DNA from: Anaeramoeba flamelloides
Lineage: Eukaryota; Metamonada; Anaeramoebidae
Length of the DNA stretch: 64,000 nucleotides
NCBI GenBank assembly: GCA_027625915.1
Contig: JANTQA010000036.1
Location: 12,173,001 to 12,237,000 of the forward strand
Reading direction: 5' to 3'
Part shown: positions 10,261-21,117 of the stretch, in pieces
Position numbering within the stretch: position 1 is the first letter of the stretch
Layout of the letters: each line of letters starts with the position of its first letter
Program-made: the position numbers and the translations under genes
Notes under the pieces: generated by a model
Databases searched by the model: none
The model's input: the letters and a program-made list of their open reading frames with translations, nothing else
Told to the model about the DNA's origin: nothing

Positions 10261-12600
10261 CATAATTAAAAAAAAAATAATTAAAAATATATTGGAGTTT
10301 TATATTTACTCTTGGGTTCCATCAGTTACTTTTTTAATTATAATGAATTTATATTTTTTGATTTCTATATTTGTCAAAAAGTTAAAATCAATGTAATACA
10401 ATAAATTAATATATCAATTAAAAGATAACTTAATAGTTTAAATATTAATATAAATAAATAAACACGTTTTCATTCAAAGGGTGGTGGTTTTATTGTGGAA
10501 TAAGAACATATTATCTGAGTTTAATTCCGATTCTTCTCAAAATAAATTAACAATTTTTAAATCTGATCATTTTTTCTAATTTAATTTAGTCAAAATTCTT
10601 ATTTTACTAATTTAGTCTTTTTTTTTTTTTTTGATTTTTGCTTTCTTTTTGCTTATTTTTTTTATCCGTTTTTTTTTTAATAAAAACCTTTAGAACACCC
10701 ATTAACAATAATAAAATTGAGCCTTTGTAATTTATTTAAAAATACTACATTTATTATAAAAAAATCGTATTGTCAACAATTATAATTTTTGTAAGAAATT
10801 GAGAAAATTTACATGAGATGTTCAAATAAATGTGCCTAAAATTTTTTTAACATTTTTTTTTTTATGAAAATTTATTGTTAGATCAAGTTGAACCTTTATG
10901 AATCTCAATCATAATCCAAAGTTTCTGATTTCTCTTATTTCTAAATAATCGAAGTTTTTTTTGCTACTAAGAAATAAGTGAATTTTTCATTTTTGGTATG
11001 GCACCTTTGACTAAAATATGGTATAGAGATTAATATATATTCATATATTTATATATATATATATATATTTGTGGGTATGTGTGTGCGTTTTTGTCTCTGT
11101 AACTATCTATTCTGGATTTTTTTTTAGAAAAAAATATAACAACTTTATTTATGGTATAATTCAAATTAATAAAAGAAAAAGAAAAAAGAATCAAGTGAAA
11201 AGAGAGTATATATTCGAAAAATATGGAAAAAAAATAAATTTATTGATAAATTTATTCATAAAAGTATTCCAAAAAAAAAATAGTTGTAACAACAATTAAA
11301 TTATTTGAGCAATTTAAAAATGGATTTGAATTCATTTGAGAATAACTGTTTTAAACAATTTTTTTTAAAAAAACAATTATATTTTTCCAATCTAAGACTA
11401 TTATAATTGTCATAACTAAGTATCAAATTCTTGTGAATTAAAAAAAATATCATTGATACTTCTGAGTTCTAAATATTTTGGTTCAAGATTTGGTACAATC
11501 TATTTTAAGGTCTAAGATTTCCTTTGAAAAGGTTTAACAGTAATCATTGTAAAAGAGTACTTTGTTTTTTAGATAAGTATTTTCTCTATAAAAAAGGTCA
11601 GTTTCAAAGTCAAATATCTATTACACTAAATTGTTAATTCAAGATCAGAGTTGTATCTAATTATTTTTACAAAAAAATATTTTTTTTTCAAATAAACTCT
11701 ATTTCCAAATCATTTTCCCATTGTAAATCAAAATTTAAAAATAAATATTTTGATAAATTGAAGTTATCAATAATAAAAAAAAAAAAATACTTTTACAATA
11801 GTCAGTTCTATACACTCGAAATATTTTTTTTTCATCTAAAAATAAAATAAAAAAAATAAAATAAAAAATGGGCCATTTATTATGAAAATTAGTGGACAGG
11901 ATTTCTTATCAAAAACGTAAAATCGAAATTAAAAATTTTATATTATTAAATGATATAAATTGAATAAATTTTTCATAAAAGACTATTTCATTAAAACACA
12001 TCTATCCCCATTTCTGAGAAATTTTCACAGTCAGGTTGGAAGTTCCTATTAACCCCATTTATTAAAAAAAAAAAAAAAAATAGAGCTTGTGGAAGGCAAA
12101 AAAATAAAAAAAAATCAATAATGTTAGAAGCATGAAGTGTAGCAAAAATGGGGCGATTTACCTACTTTTTTAAAAAAGTGAAAAAAATAATTTATTTTCC
12201 AAAAATTTACAAATAGATACTTAGAAATATGGATATTTATTTTTTTGAATAGTTCTTTAATTACTTTTTATTGCAATTTGTGATCATTTTTCGAAAATAA
12301 AAAATGAAAAAAAAATAATTGGATCTAAAAAAAAAAACCGAAATAAAAATCAATTAAAAAAATTTTATTCTCTTCAAATATATTGATTTTATCAACAGTA
12401 ACTTTTTGTTTTATGCCAAAATAAAATCCATTAAAAATTAACTTTTAATTAATTTTAATAAACTCGAATGAGGTAAATAAAAATATAATTATGAATTTTA
12501 ACAATACTTTGGTAGAAAGTAATAGCGTTCACATTTGACTCCTATCAAAAAAAAAAAAGCGAGAGAAAGAAACAAATTTTTGATTTTCTTCTCAAAAAAA
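10261..12600. other. AT-rich intergenic DNA with a short TA microsatellite
   Basis: I see no gene here. A TA dinucleotide run lies at 11,048-11,068, followed by a short GT-rich patch. The rest is A/T homopolymer-rich. Confidence 0.4.
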
Positions 12601-12620
12601 AAAACAAATTATCATCCAAA

Positions 12621-12867
12621 ATGACTAAACTCCTTTTTTATCTCGTTATTGGTTGTATTTGGAATTTGGTTCCAAATTGTAAGAAAAATTAATTTCTATT
12701 TTATTGAAAAGAAAACGAAAATTTGGTCAAATAATTTCTCTACTAATTGTAAAATGGTTGTGTGGGAAACTGTTTTCTTATTTTACCAAACCAAAAAAAC
12801 TATTATTTTATCTAATCAATTAAAAACAAATCAAAATTTGGAAATCACTATACACTATAAGAATTAA
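12621..12867 (+). CDS. Possible small secreted protein, splice uncertain
   Basis: The ATG at 12,621 opens a short hydrophobic leader (MTKLLFYLVIGCIWNL) that resembles a signal peptide. After a short AT-rich gap, an open frame at about 12,712-12,867 reads TKIWSNNFSTNCKMVVWETV and continues to a TAA, with mixed polar and hydrophobic residues. A donor at GTTCCA and the acceptor GAAAAG would join them in frame; the better-looking donor GTAAGA would not. No family is recognised, and the call rests on composition alone. Confidence 0.3.
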
Positions 12868-12869
12868 TG

Positions 12870-14100
12870 ATTTCAAAAGCTAAAAAAAAATCTTTCTCTT
12901 GGAAAACTTTGTAATGAATTTTTTTTTTTTAATTAACATAAAGAGATGGAGTGTAATTGACAAATATCTATATTTTGCCATACATTTGAGTTCTTACTGA
13001 CTGATCAGTTAATCATTGGTAAATTTCATTTTTTCACTCATTTGGAATAAATCATTAAGAATTTACAATGATCGAAAAAATAAAATGTGATAAATTATTC
13101 CAAAAAAATGTTCTTATATTTTCAAAGAATGTTTCTCAATGTTATTTCTATTCATTTTAGGTCAAACGAAAAAAAATTGTAAATTATTTATTTCAAAAAG
13201 GAGAATGAAATTTGTTTACTTAAAAAACGCTCAATATTAAAGGAAATTTCATTTTTAACATGAGAAAGTCGGTTCTCCTAGTACTTTCTAATTATTCCTA
13301 TCCTAAAAAAACGGTATTACCTGACTGATAAAAAGTAAAAGTCCTTTCTGTCAAAATAAATATTTTTCGTAAAAGTTATGTTACATTTTTGGAATAAATC
13401 TTAGATGGGAAAAATTCAAAATTATAACACTTTTAGAATTAAAAATCTGAATAAGATACTTTAAGACACAAAAAACTCTGGGATGGTGGCATTTCCATTT
13501 CCTGTGTGATCAAATATAACTTAATAAAAATAAACGAAAATTTCAATTAAAATGAAAGCTTTTGAAAAATTATTCAATTTATTTGAAATAAATAGGAAAT
13601 TTAGAAGTTTTTTTTACCTTACCCTTTTTTTGGCAAGTACTTTCAAGAAACTGGTTTGTAACTAATTGTAAATTTTAACTATTTTTTTTCGAAATGATCA
13701 AAGATCAAAAAATTAAAAATCAACAAGATATTTAATTAGGTTCATGAAGGAAAAATAGGATTATATGATTTTTAAGTGTTTAAAAAAAACGGAAAATTAT
13801 TTCTCCAAATCAATTTGAATTGATAAGGATTTATGTCTCACTCCTTACACTAGACGTGGTGCAATCTTTGAGTTCGTAACTATTCCAAATATTTGCTTGC
13901 AAATCGAAATTTATTTGGGAAAAAATTAAAATTAAAATTTGCAATTTGCAAAAAAATGTTCTATTTTAAATGAAATGATCGACAAAATCAAATTAAATGT
14001 TTTATAAATGGAAATTAATGAAATTTGAAAATGGTTTTAAGTTAAGAATGCATAGATCAATTTTCATTTTTTTATAAAAATTAATTTTTTGTTACTCACT
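12870..14100. other. AT-rich intergenic DNA, nothing recognised
   Basis: Homopolymer-rich sequence without a coding frame or structured repeat that I can defend. Confidence 0.4.
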
Positions 14101-14122
14101 AATCTCAAAATTCTAATTGTTT

Positions 14123-14341
14123 ATGCTTTCCCTCAAATCTAATTTGGAACTAAAATTTATAAAAGAATGTTCTTGTTCTAAAAAAGAAGCACAGCTCTTT
14201 TTGAATGCAGCCAAAGATGATTTTATGGTTTGTTTTTTAAATTTATTTATTTTTTTCAAAAGAACAAAAAAAAATGAAAAAACTAAAAACGAAAAATTTG
14301 TACTCAATACCAAAACAATTACTCTTTATAGTCTGGTTTAG
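14123..14341 (+). CDS. Small protein with UBA-like domain
   Basis: A 72-residue reading frame from the ATG at 14,123. The first half fits the UBA-like fold found at the N-terminus of p47/UBX and TAP-C type proteins. It has a first helix ending in FIKECSCS, a second helix KKEAQLFLNAAKDD, and a third helix with hydrophobic residues and terminal Phe (FMVCFLNLFIFF). The pattern of F, A, LFL, A and D residues follows FAF1/p47-type domains. The tail is basic and polar. A GTTTGTT...CAAAAG stretch at 14,229-14,263 could be read as a short intron, so the third helix may differ. Such domains bind ubiquitin or ubiquitin-like proteins. The next gene starts only 68 bases downstream on the same strand. The domain call is by eye and moderate. 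Confidence 0.5.
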   Translation: MLSLKSNLELKFIKECSCSKKEAQLFLNAAKDDFMVCFLNLFIFFKRTKKNEKTKNEKFVLNTKTITLYSLV

Positions 14342-14409
14342 GTTTGTATGTTCTTACAAGGCTGATCTCAAAATCGAATTTGAAAACCAACAACACTTAT
14401 TTAATTAAA

Positions 14410-14895
14410 ATGCAAAACACCTTGATCCAAGAGGAGAAGAAAATAAGAAATTACGAAAGTAGGCAAGTGGGCAAAATTGACCAAAGAGAATTAATGTGCG
14501 TCAGCAGCCCCAGGTACGAAGAAGAACAAGTTCAAGAACAAGAAGAAGAACTCAAACAACAAACAAATATGATCATCAACGAAACGGGCAAGTTGTACTA
14601 TAAGGGGCTTGTCAGATTCTTAAACCAAAAGCCCACCCCACCCTGGAGAGAGAGACTTCGAGCCTTCAAATCTTACGATCCTGAATTGGTCCAGGGCTAT
14701 CCTCGAGCTATGTTTACCCGTGAAAAAATTACAATCAACAAAAGTTTGTTCAAATTGTATTTACAAATCAATAAAGGTGAGGTTTCTTCAAAAAATTTGC
14801 AGAGAGGAGTGATCGCTTTTTTTGAAAGAAATGGCTTCCAAAAGGTGGACGATAGAAGTAGAACGAAAATGGTTTTTCTTTGGAAAAAATATTAG
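14410..14895 (+). CDS. Unknown intronless 161-residue protein, GC-richer than surroundings
   Basis: The likely start is the ATG at 14,410 (MQNTLIQEEKK); the frame is open further upstream but without an earlier ATG in frame. It ends in TAG at 14,893-14,895. The N-terminal third is charged and Gln/Glu-rich. The remainder looks like a compact domain. It contains YYKGLVRFLNQKPTPPWRER, then AFKSYDPELVQGYPRAMF, then INKSLFKLYLQINKGEVS, and ends with FFERNGFQKVDDRSRTKMVF. That last part has the helix-strand feel of a winged helix, but I cannot assign a family. Base composition and codon choice (many C/G third positions) are visibly unlike the G-alpha exons or the Lys/Glu-rich gene and resemble the PIG-L gene at 54 kb. 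Transfer or strong expression could explain that. Confidence 0.75.
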   Translation: MQNTLIQEEKKIRNYESRQVGKIDQRELMCVSSPRYEEEQVQEQEEELKQQTNMIINETGKLYYKGLVRFLNQKPTPPWRERLRAFKSYDPELVQGYPRAMFTREKITINKSLFKLYLQINKGEVSSKNLQRGVIAFFERNGFQKVDDRSRTKMVFLWKKY

Positions 14896-16225
14896 GTACA
14901 TTACAACTAGACCGATGAAAAATCCTTTGTTTTTGTTTGTTTTTTTATATAAAAAAAAAAAATCACATTATATTTTATTTGTTTATTAGATCTAAATCTT
15001 TATCTTCAAAATATTAAAGTATTTATTTCTAATCATAAAATGCCCCCTTTTGTATTAAACAAGGATATATATGGACATTTTTTTGTTTAAAGAAACATTT
15101 AAAATTTAATTTATGTTTTTTTTTTTTTTTTTGTTTTTATAATGTTTTAAAATTGTTTTTAATTAAAAAAAAAAATTATATATTAAATGATTTATTCGAA
15201 ATTTTGTGTAAGATTTCAAAATTGTAATATTCTTAAATAATTATATCCTAAAATATAAAACCATTTTTGATTATTTTGTTTTTTTTTTTTTTTTTTTTTT
15301 TTTGTTTTTTCTTGTTTGCTGATACAGAATCTTTTTCTTAAGGGTGGTGCTATTTTGGTATTAAATAATTTTCTGAAATAGAAAAAAAAAAATTTAAAAT
15401 TTTTATGAGTACCTGATATGAATCAAAAACTAATCAATATGTGAGGTGCAATTGATCTCAAAGTAATCAATTATCGTAAAAGAGGATATTTTTAGAAAAA
15501 AAAAACAAAGAGCGGGCACCCAATTTCTGATTTCAATTGTTAGAATATATAATTTTGAAAACAACTGGATTGTTAGGTTTGGAATTGTAGCTGTTTTGTG
15601 ATTTTTGAAATGGTGAAGAGTTTTTTTTTTCCTTTTTTTTTTTTCATCTCTCAAATGAGTTTTATTTTACTCAAGAATGGCACAAAATCCTTACTTTATA
15701 AAAAGTAGAGGGTTAGAAAATTTCCACAAATTAAATTAAATAGAATAATAATGCTGAATAAAATCAAATTTATTTCAAATTGAAGAAATTTAAAAATTTG
15801 GAAATTTTATAATAAAGTAAAGATAGGGATTTTTATAATTTGGATTTTTGAAAATTGATATATGCTTTCATTCTTTTTTTTTTTTTAAATTTTTTGCATT
15901 GAGAATTGCTATTCAAACTTTATTTTTTAAATTGAATTTTTTTCCCAAGAGATCCTAATACATTCTTTATATTTTAATCTAAAGATTTTGTCAATCAAAA
16001 GATGGGCAATTTCACAAAACTCTTTTTTTTTTTTTTTCAAGTCACCCCCGCCTTTGGTATAGACTAAATTCACGACAAATGAAGAGAGCCTTTAATATGA
16101 AAAAAATTATATATGAATGGTATAAAGCAAAGTTGAATTTTTTTTAAATCCAAAAATCACTATATCTTAGTTAATGGTATTAAACGAGATGATTGCTTAA
16201 ATATTTTTTTGTGAAATTTAAACAA
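14896..16225. other. AT-rich intergenic DNA with long T tracts
   Basis: Contains several T runs, the longest near 15,280-15,303, and no gene or structured repeat that I recognise. Confidence 0.4.
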
Positions 16226-16230
16226 ATTAA

Positions 16231-16889
16231 GAGGAGTTGACATAACATGTGAAAAATTGCAAATTTGTTTTTAATAATATTCTAAAGATTGTGTGTGAAT
16301 TGAATTGGTATCTCAGAGTCTTGTAGTGTTCTTTTTTATAGCTACACAATGATTTTAAAACGTTAGTCAATGCCATTATAATAACAATTTTTAAATGTGT
16401 AACATTAGTAAATGACATTTTTATGCCAATTTTTAATTGTGTAACATTTGCGAAAATGCCATTAGTCCAAAATATTCTTAACTCTGGCTTTTTTTTAGAT
16501 GATATATTTATATATTATAGGTTTAGAGTAGGTAAGACCGAATCAATGCACTTTGGTTTTTGATACAGAGAAAAATCACTGATTTGTATTGGGTAAGGTA
16601 TTGGTGAGTATTACTTGTTATTTTCTGGATTTTTCCGAAATGTCATAATTATGACAATTTTGGACTAATGAAATTTTCACAAATGTTACACAATTAAAAA
16701 TTGGCATAAAAATGTCATTTACTAATGTTACACATTTAAAAATTGTCATTACTACGACATTTACTAACATTTTAAAAACTACGTGACATATTAAAATGCT
16801 ACCAGCCTCTGATATACCAATTAAATTCACCCACAATCTTTTGAATGGTATTAATAAAATTTTGCAAATTTTCGTATGTTATACTTACA
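16231..16889. mobile_element. Foldback element F1, copy 1, about 240-bp arms
   Basis: The two halves are reverse complements over about 240 bases with scattered mismatches. Examples are TAACATTAGTAAATGACAT near 16,400 and ATGTCATTTACTAATGTTA near 16,710. The outer ends read GAGGAGTTGACATAACAtGtGAAAAATTGCAAA and its near complement ending in ATACTTACAG. There is no transposase, so it is non-autonomous. A second member of the family lies at 39,154-39,424. Confidence 0.75.
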
Positions 16890-17779
16890 GCAAAATCAAG
16901 TAATTGAATTTTTTGTTCTCACTTATTCCAAACTTTTGGAAATATTGATTTTAATTTTTATGTTTTATATTTTATTTCAGTAAAAAAAAATGATTAACCA
17001 GAAAAAAATTAATACTTTACAACTTGAAATTTCTTTTAATATAAGATTTGAAAAATATAAAATGACTATCTTCATACAACCCAAAAAAAAAAACTAAAAA
17101 TGGAAAACTTAACAAATACCTCCCATTAAAAAAATTAAAAAAACTAAATAAAAAAATAAAAATAAATAAAGTTTCCAGTTTAAATTTTTCTTGAAAACAT
17201 TTTTTGCCAAAATAATTGAATTCATACTTGTAATTATGTATATTTTTAGATTCGCTATCTTGTTTTAACTCATTTACTAAAATAAATTCTAAATTATGGG
17301 AATGTTATTTTCCCAAAAGCGACTAATTGGGGCTTCAAATGTTTTTTTATTTTTAAATGATAAAATAAAAAAAAAGTTATTTAAAAAAGATAAACTCTCT
17401 GATAAAAATAACCTAATTTAATATATTAACTTATTCTTTGATTTCAAAAGTTATCAACCCCAATTTTCCAAAAAAAAATTAAAAAGTGCACACTAATTTC
17501 AAAAAATATTTTTGATATTCAAACATTGAGAGTGTTTTTATTATAAAAAAAGTTTATCATAGTGGTTAATGAAATTAAATTGTCAGTTAGATTTCGAAAA
17601 ATATTAATCAGAAAAAATTAGTGTTTTTTAAAATTAGGACATATATATATAAAGATGTTAAATTACCAAAATATAATTTGTCGAAAACAAAAAGTTTAAT
17701 ATTGTTTTTTTTTTTATTATTTAATAGTGAGGAAATTCATTTCAATTTTTGGACCTAAAAAACTCTATATTTTATTTAC

Positions 17780-17980
17780 TACCAACCAGCCTACCTAATA
17801 ATCTTCAACTTTTCAATTTGGATTCAAGAAAAGAAAAAGAAAAAATTTATTTTTTTATCATATCATTAAAATTCTAACCAAGTCGAAGATCGATCAGCTA
17901 AGAACCAAAATAACATCTCATTACTCCCTAATACAAGATTCCCTTTTTTTTTGGGTGGTAACATAAACCTTAAAAAGTAT
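17780..17980 (+). repeat. Half copy of foldback family F2
   Basis: Contains GAAGATCGATCAGCTAAGAA, matching the right arm of the element at 26,911-27,480 (AAGATCGATCAGCTAAGAAT). The flanking order of motifs is the same (CTTCAACTTTTCAATT before, ACAAGATT and ATAAACCTTAA after). Only one arm is present. Confidence 0.6.
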
Positions 17981-18237
17981 AATTGTTAGCCGGGTAATAA
18001 ATAATTTAAACTGGACTAAAAAATTTTACAAAAGTAACCAATACATTTCAAACAAAATTCATTTCATTTTATAAATCTTTCAATAAAAACATTACAAAAA
18101 CAATAAAAGAAAAAGAAAAGTCAACAGTTTCTAAATTAGATTGTTCTGAAACTTACGAAATACAATTCAATTTCAATCAGAAATTTCATTTTTTAGAAAT
18201 TTTTAGTAATAAGTTTTTGTTGTTGCTTTCTTTTTTA

Positions 18238-18807
18238 ATGAATCTTTTAAACCAGTATTCCGACTCTGACGAAGAAAACGAACAACTTCAACCCAAAGAT
18301 GTCACGAAATTATTTGAATCAACACACCCTTTGTCAATACAGATGTGTGATTATGTAATTTCCAAAGATGTGAAACGTACAGCATTTCTGGATCAAGAGA
18401 AATTAATAAGGTTAGACCAAATTGTCAAGCGTTTTCTTCAATCGGGTAAAAGTTACAACGAGTCACTAAGAAGTAACAAATTTTTTAACAACCCTTGTGT
18501 GTCTGAAAAGCTGATTCAAAATTTAGGTATTCGTGAGAATGGAACGAATCTTGGCAATAACTGTCTGGATCCAGATTTTTGGAAAAAACAAACAAGCTAT
18601 AAAGATTTGGAAAAACAACAAAACGATCATATTAAGCAAATTGAAAAGGAAAAAAGACAACGCCAAAAGGAATTACAACAGTTAGATCGCAACAAACAAA
18701 ATTCAAAATATGGTTTATCAAAATCACAAAGAAAAAGACAAATGAAAAAACAAAAATATTCAAAAAGAAACCACGCCTCAAAAGAAAAAAGCCAAAAAAA
18801 TAATTAA
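18238..18807 (+). CDS. SAP30BP/HCNGP-family protein
   Basis: An intronless gene of 189 residues starting at the ATG at 18,238 (MNLLNQYSDSDEENEQ). The opening short hydrophobic/YSDSDEE motif is typical of the family. The diagnostic block follows at about residues 70-125: KSYNESLRSNKFFNNPCVSE, then KLIQNLGIRENGTN, then CLDPDFWKKQTSYKDLEKQQ. This parallels the human SAP30BP order FRNPSIYEKLI - IDELGTNYP - FDPHGW - YYEALAKAQ. The C-terminus is a basic Gln/Lys-rich coil. Members of this family act in the nucleus. Human SAP30BP interacts with the SAP30 corepressor subunit and has been linked to splicing of short introns. Nothing is broken. The frame is open a little upstream, but only through non-ATG codons. 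Confidence 0.85.
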   Translation: MNLLNQYSDSDEENEQLQPKDVTKLFESTHPLSIQMCDYVISKDVKRTAFLDQEKLIRLDQIVKRFLQSGKSYNESLRSNKFFNNPCVSEKLIQNLGIRENGTNLGNNCLDPDFWKKQTSYKDLEKQQNDHIKQIEKEKRQRQKELQQLDRNKQNSKYGLSKSQRKRQMKKQKYSKRNHASKEKSQKNN

Positions 18808-19313
18808 AAAACAAAAAAAAAATTATGCTATTTTCATAAATACGATGAGCCTAATCATTCGTTAAATTTTCTGTTTTGTTTGTTTCGGTTATTTGACATC
18901 TTTAAAGTTTAAACAGAATTGCTGGTTTCTGAAACTTAAATTAACAATTTTTTTTCACTCGCTTGATTTAATTAGAATCGAGGAAATATATTTAAAAAAC
19001 TCTTGGTATTTTAGTCAAGCTGCTTTTCTCAAAGAAAAATGGACTTTGTTAAAGAGGTGAAAAAGAATTGCCAAATTGTTTTGAATCTATCATTAATATG
19101 AAGTTTTTGGGATTGACATAATCAGAAATTGTTTTTTTGGTTTTTGGTTTATACAAAAAAGAATTCTAATATTTTCATAAAGGCGATTGATGTGGATTTG
19201 GATTTCTTTCCAAATAATAGAATATATTAATTATAATAAAATAAATTAATTGTCATTGAGCATTTCATCTTTATTAATTGTGGATATTTTAACTGGTTTT
19301 TCATAAAATTGAT
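18808..19313. other. Intergenic spacer, nothing recognised
   Basis: AT-rich sequence between the SAP30BP homologue and the SINE target site. No gene seen. Confidence 0.4.
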
Positions 19314-19729
19314 AAGAACTTGATTTTTTATTTTAGAGAACTGGTATGGGCAAGTGGCAACACAACCCAGTGTACAATCTGAAGGCCGGGGTTCTATTCC
19401 CTTAACAATTATTTCTTATTGTTTACCATTTTCTCAAATAGCCACCACGGTGTAATTTTAATTAAAAATCGGGTTTATGCTTCTTAGAACCACTAATTCT
19501 TTGATGAAATCGTTTGACCGAATTGAATCTTTTTGACTATTATAAAACTGAACGGAATTGGAACAAAATCCCTCTCAATTTTTGGAGCGGATCCGATTTT
19601 TGGGAGAAATGACCAGCTCTCACTTGGTTCAACAATATCTCTAATTCAAATTAGGGATTCGGGCAAACAGGTGGACTTTTAGTACCCACTCTTTAATGGA
19701 AAAAAAAAAAAAAAAGAACTTGATTTTTT
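19314..19729 (+). mobile_element. tRNA-derived SINE with target-site duplication
   Basis: The element occupies about 19,330-19,713 and is flanked by perfect 16-base direct repeats, AAGAACTTGATTTTTT, at 19,314-19,329 and 19,714-19,729. It starts with a tRNA-like head: an A-box-like TGGTATGGGCAAGTGG at 19,342-19,357 and a B-box-like GGTTCTATTCC at 19,390-19,400. One base in the B box departs from the usual GGTTCGAATCC. About 300 bases of unrelated, GC-richer body follow, then an A tail of about 15. The perfect duplication indicates a young insertion by target-primed reverse transcription, presumably using a LINE's machinery. No second copy is seen in the window. Confidence 0.85.
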
Positions 19730-19734
19730 TTTAT

Positions 19735-20175
19735 ATTAATGAAAAACAAGATTCAATGGATTTAATAGTTCTAGTGGATAATAAAGATGTGATCGAATCT
19801 TTTAAAACATTTTTAAATAAAAGTTTAGTCATTTGGGGAGTGCCATCAAGTGCCTAGGTTTTCTTGAGGTTTTCAATTTGCCGTTAAGTGTTAAAGGTTT
19901 TTTTGAGGTTTTCTATTTTATTTGTGTAGTGTTCTAGGTTTTTTTGAGTTTTCTATTTATTCAGAAAATCTATTTATTTGGAAAATAAATAGAAAACTCA
20001 AAAAAACCTAACGAAAATCTATTGATTTTCTAAATAAACTGAAAACATAAAAAAACCTAGAGATACTTTTCCAAATTGAAAAAAAAAAGAGACAAATCTT
20101 TGATTTTACTCAATTCTTTTAAATTCTGGGAAAGCTAAAGAAAGTTTTTATTAATTTCTCAAATTAAAAAAAAAC
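19735..20175 (+). repeat. LINE 3'-tail hairpin array (copy 4)
   Basis: In plus orientation: TAAAAGTTTAGTCATTTGGGG, then AGTGCCATCAAGTGCCTAGG, then hairpins. The hairpins include TTTATTTGGAAAATAAATAG-type arms and AAATCTTTGATTTTACTCAATTC. The 5' part (from about 19,735) matches the complement of 6,080-6,200, so a little LINE-side sequence is included. It begins directly behind the SINE. Confidence 0.65.
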
Positions 20176-20271
20176 CTATCAGCAAATATGAGGAGTTCAA
20201 AAAGTCCTTTTTTCCAAGTATAATAAAAATGGGAAAAAAAATTTTAAAATTATCAGTTTTTTGATAAAAAT

Positions 20272-20284
20272 GGGGGGGGGGGGG
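20272..20284 (+). repeat. Run of 13 G
   Basis: A homopolymer of 13 G follows GATAAAAAT. Long G runs are conspicuous in DNA this poor in GC, whereas A/T runs are everywhere. Confidence 0.9.
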
Positions 20285-20299
20285 TTGAACAGGGTTTAG

Positions 20300-21085
20300 T
20301 AACCAATTGAAAATAATGAGTTTTTTATATATTTATTTTCATTTTCCAAGAGATAAGACATCTTATATCAATAATAAGGGTTACAAAGGAAAAGGAAAAT
20401 GTATTCACATGTGAATACTAAGAAAATGAAACATAAAAGTTAATGAAACTTAAAAAGAAAGAAGAGGGGGTAAAGATTAAAAATGACCAAAGGTTTAAAG
20501 AAATCAAAAAGAAAAAATGAAATGATAATAATTAAACAACTATCATCAAATGAACATTTATGATCAACTATTAAATGTAAGGAATTTACCAAAATTCTAA
20601 AAAAATGAATATTATTTTTTATTTCATTGATGGATAATAAAATTGGATTTTTGTTATTTATCTACAAATTGTTGATTATAAACTACTCTTAACCTCAATT
20701 TTTCATTTTTTTTTTTGTTTTGTTTTATGATTCGTTTTTCGGTTTTGTTTTTGTGTTACTATTATTATTATTATTCTCTTAATTTCAATTTTTGCCTTTA
20801 AATTGATTTATTTGTTTTTTTTTTATTTTTTTATGGTATTCTCTATTTATCTTTTTAATGATTTCAAAAATAAGATATTCTTTGATCCCCAATACTGTCA
20901 AGGTTATAATAATTTTAAAAAATTACTAGATGATTTAGCGGTTATAATGAATTTGAATTTATAATTTTTTATTAGCTCCTTTTCAGTTATAATAAAATGT
21001 TTTTTTTTTCTTTTCAATTATTGTTTATTTAAAATTATAAAGAATCTATTATTGGTATATACTAACCATCAATTACCAAAATCTC

Positions 21086-21117
<32 letters not shown>

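Noticed and set aside
11069-11299. Open frame after a TA repeat
   Set aside because: Composition follows A/T tracts, with no start context and no domain.
16618-16836. Open frames in both arms of the foldback at 16.2-16.9 kb
   Set aside because: They are mirror products of the inverted repeat and have no coding character.
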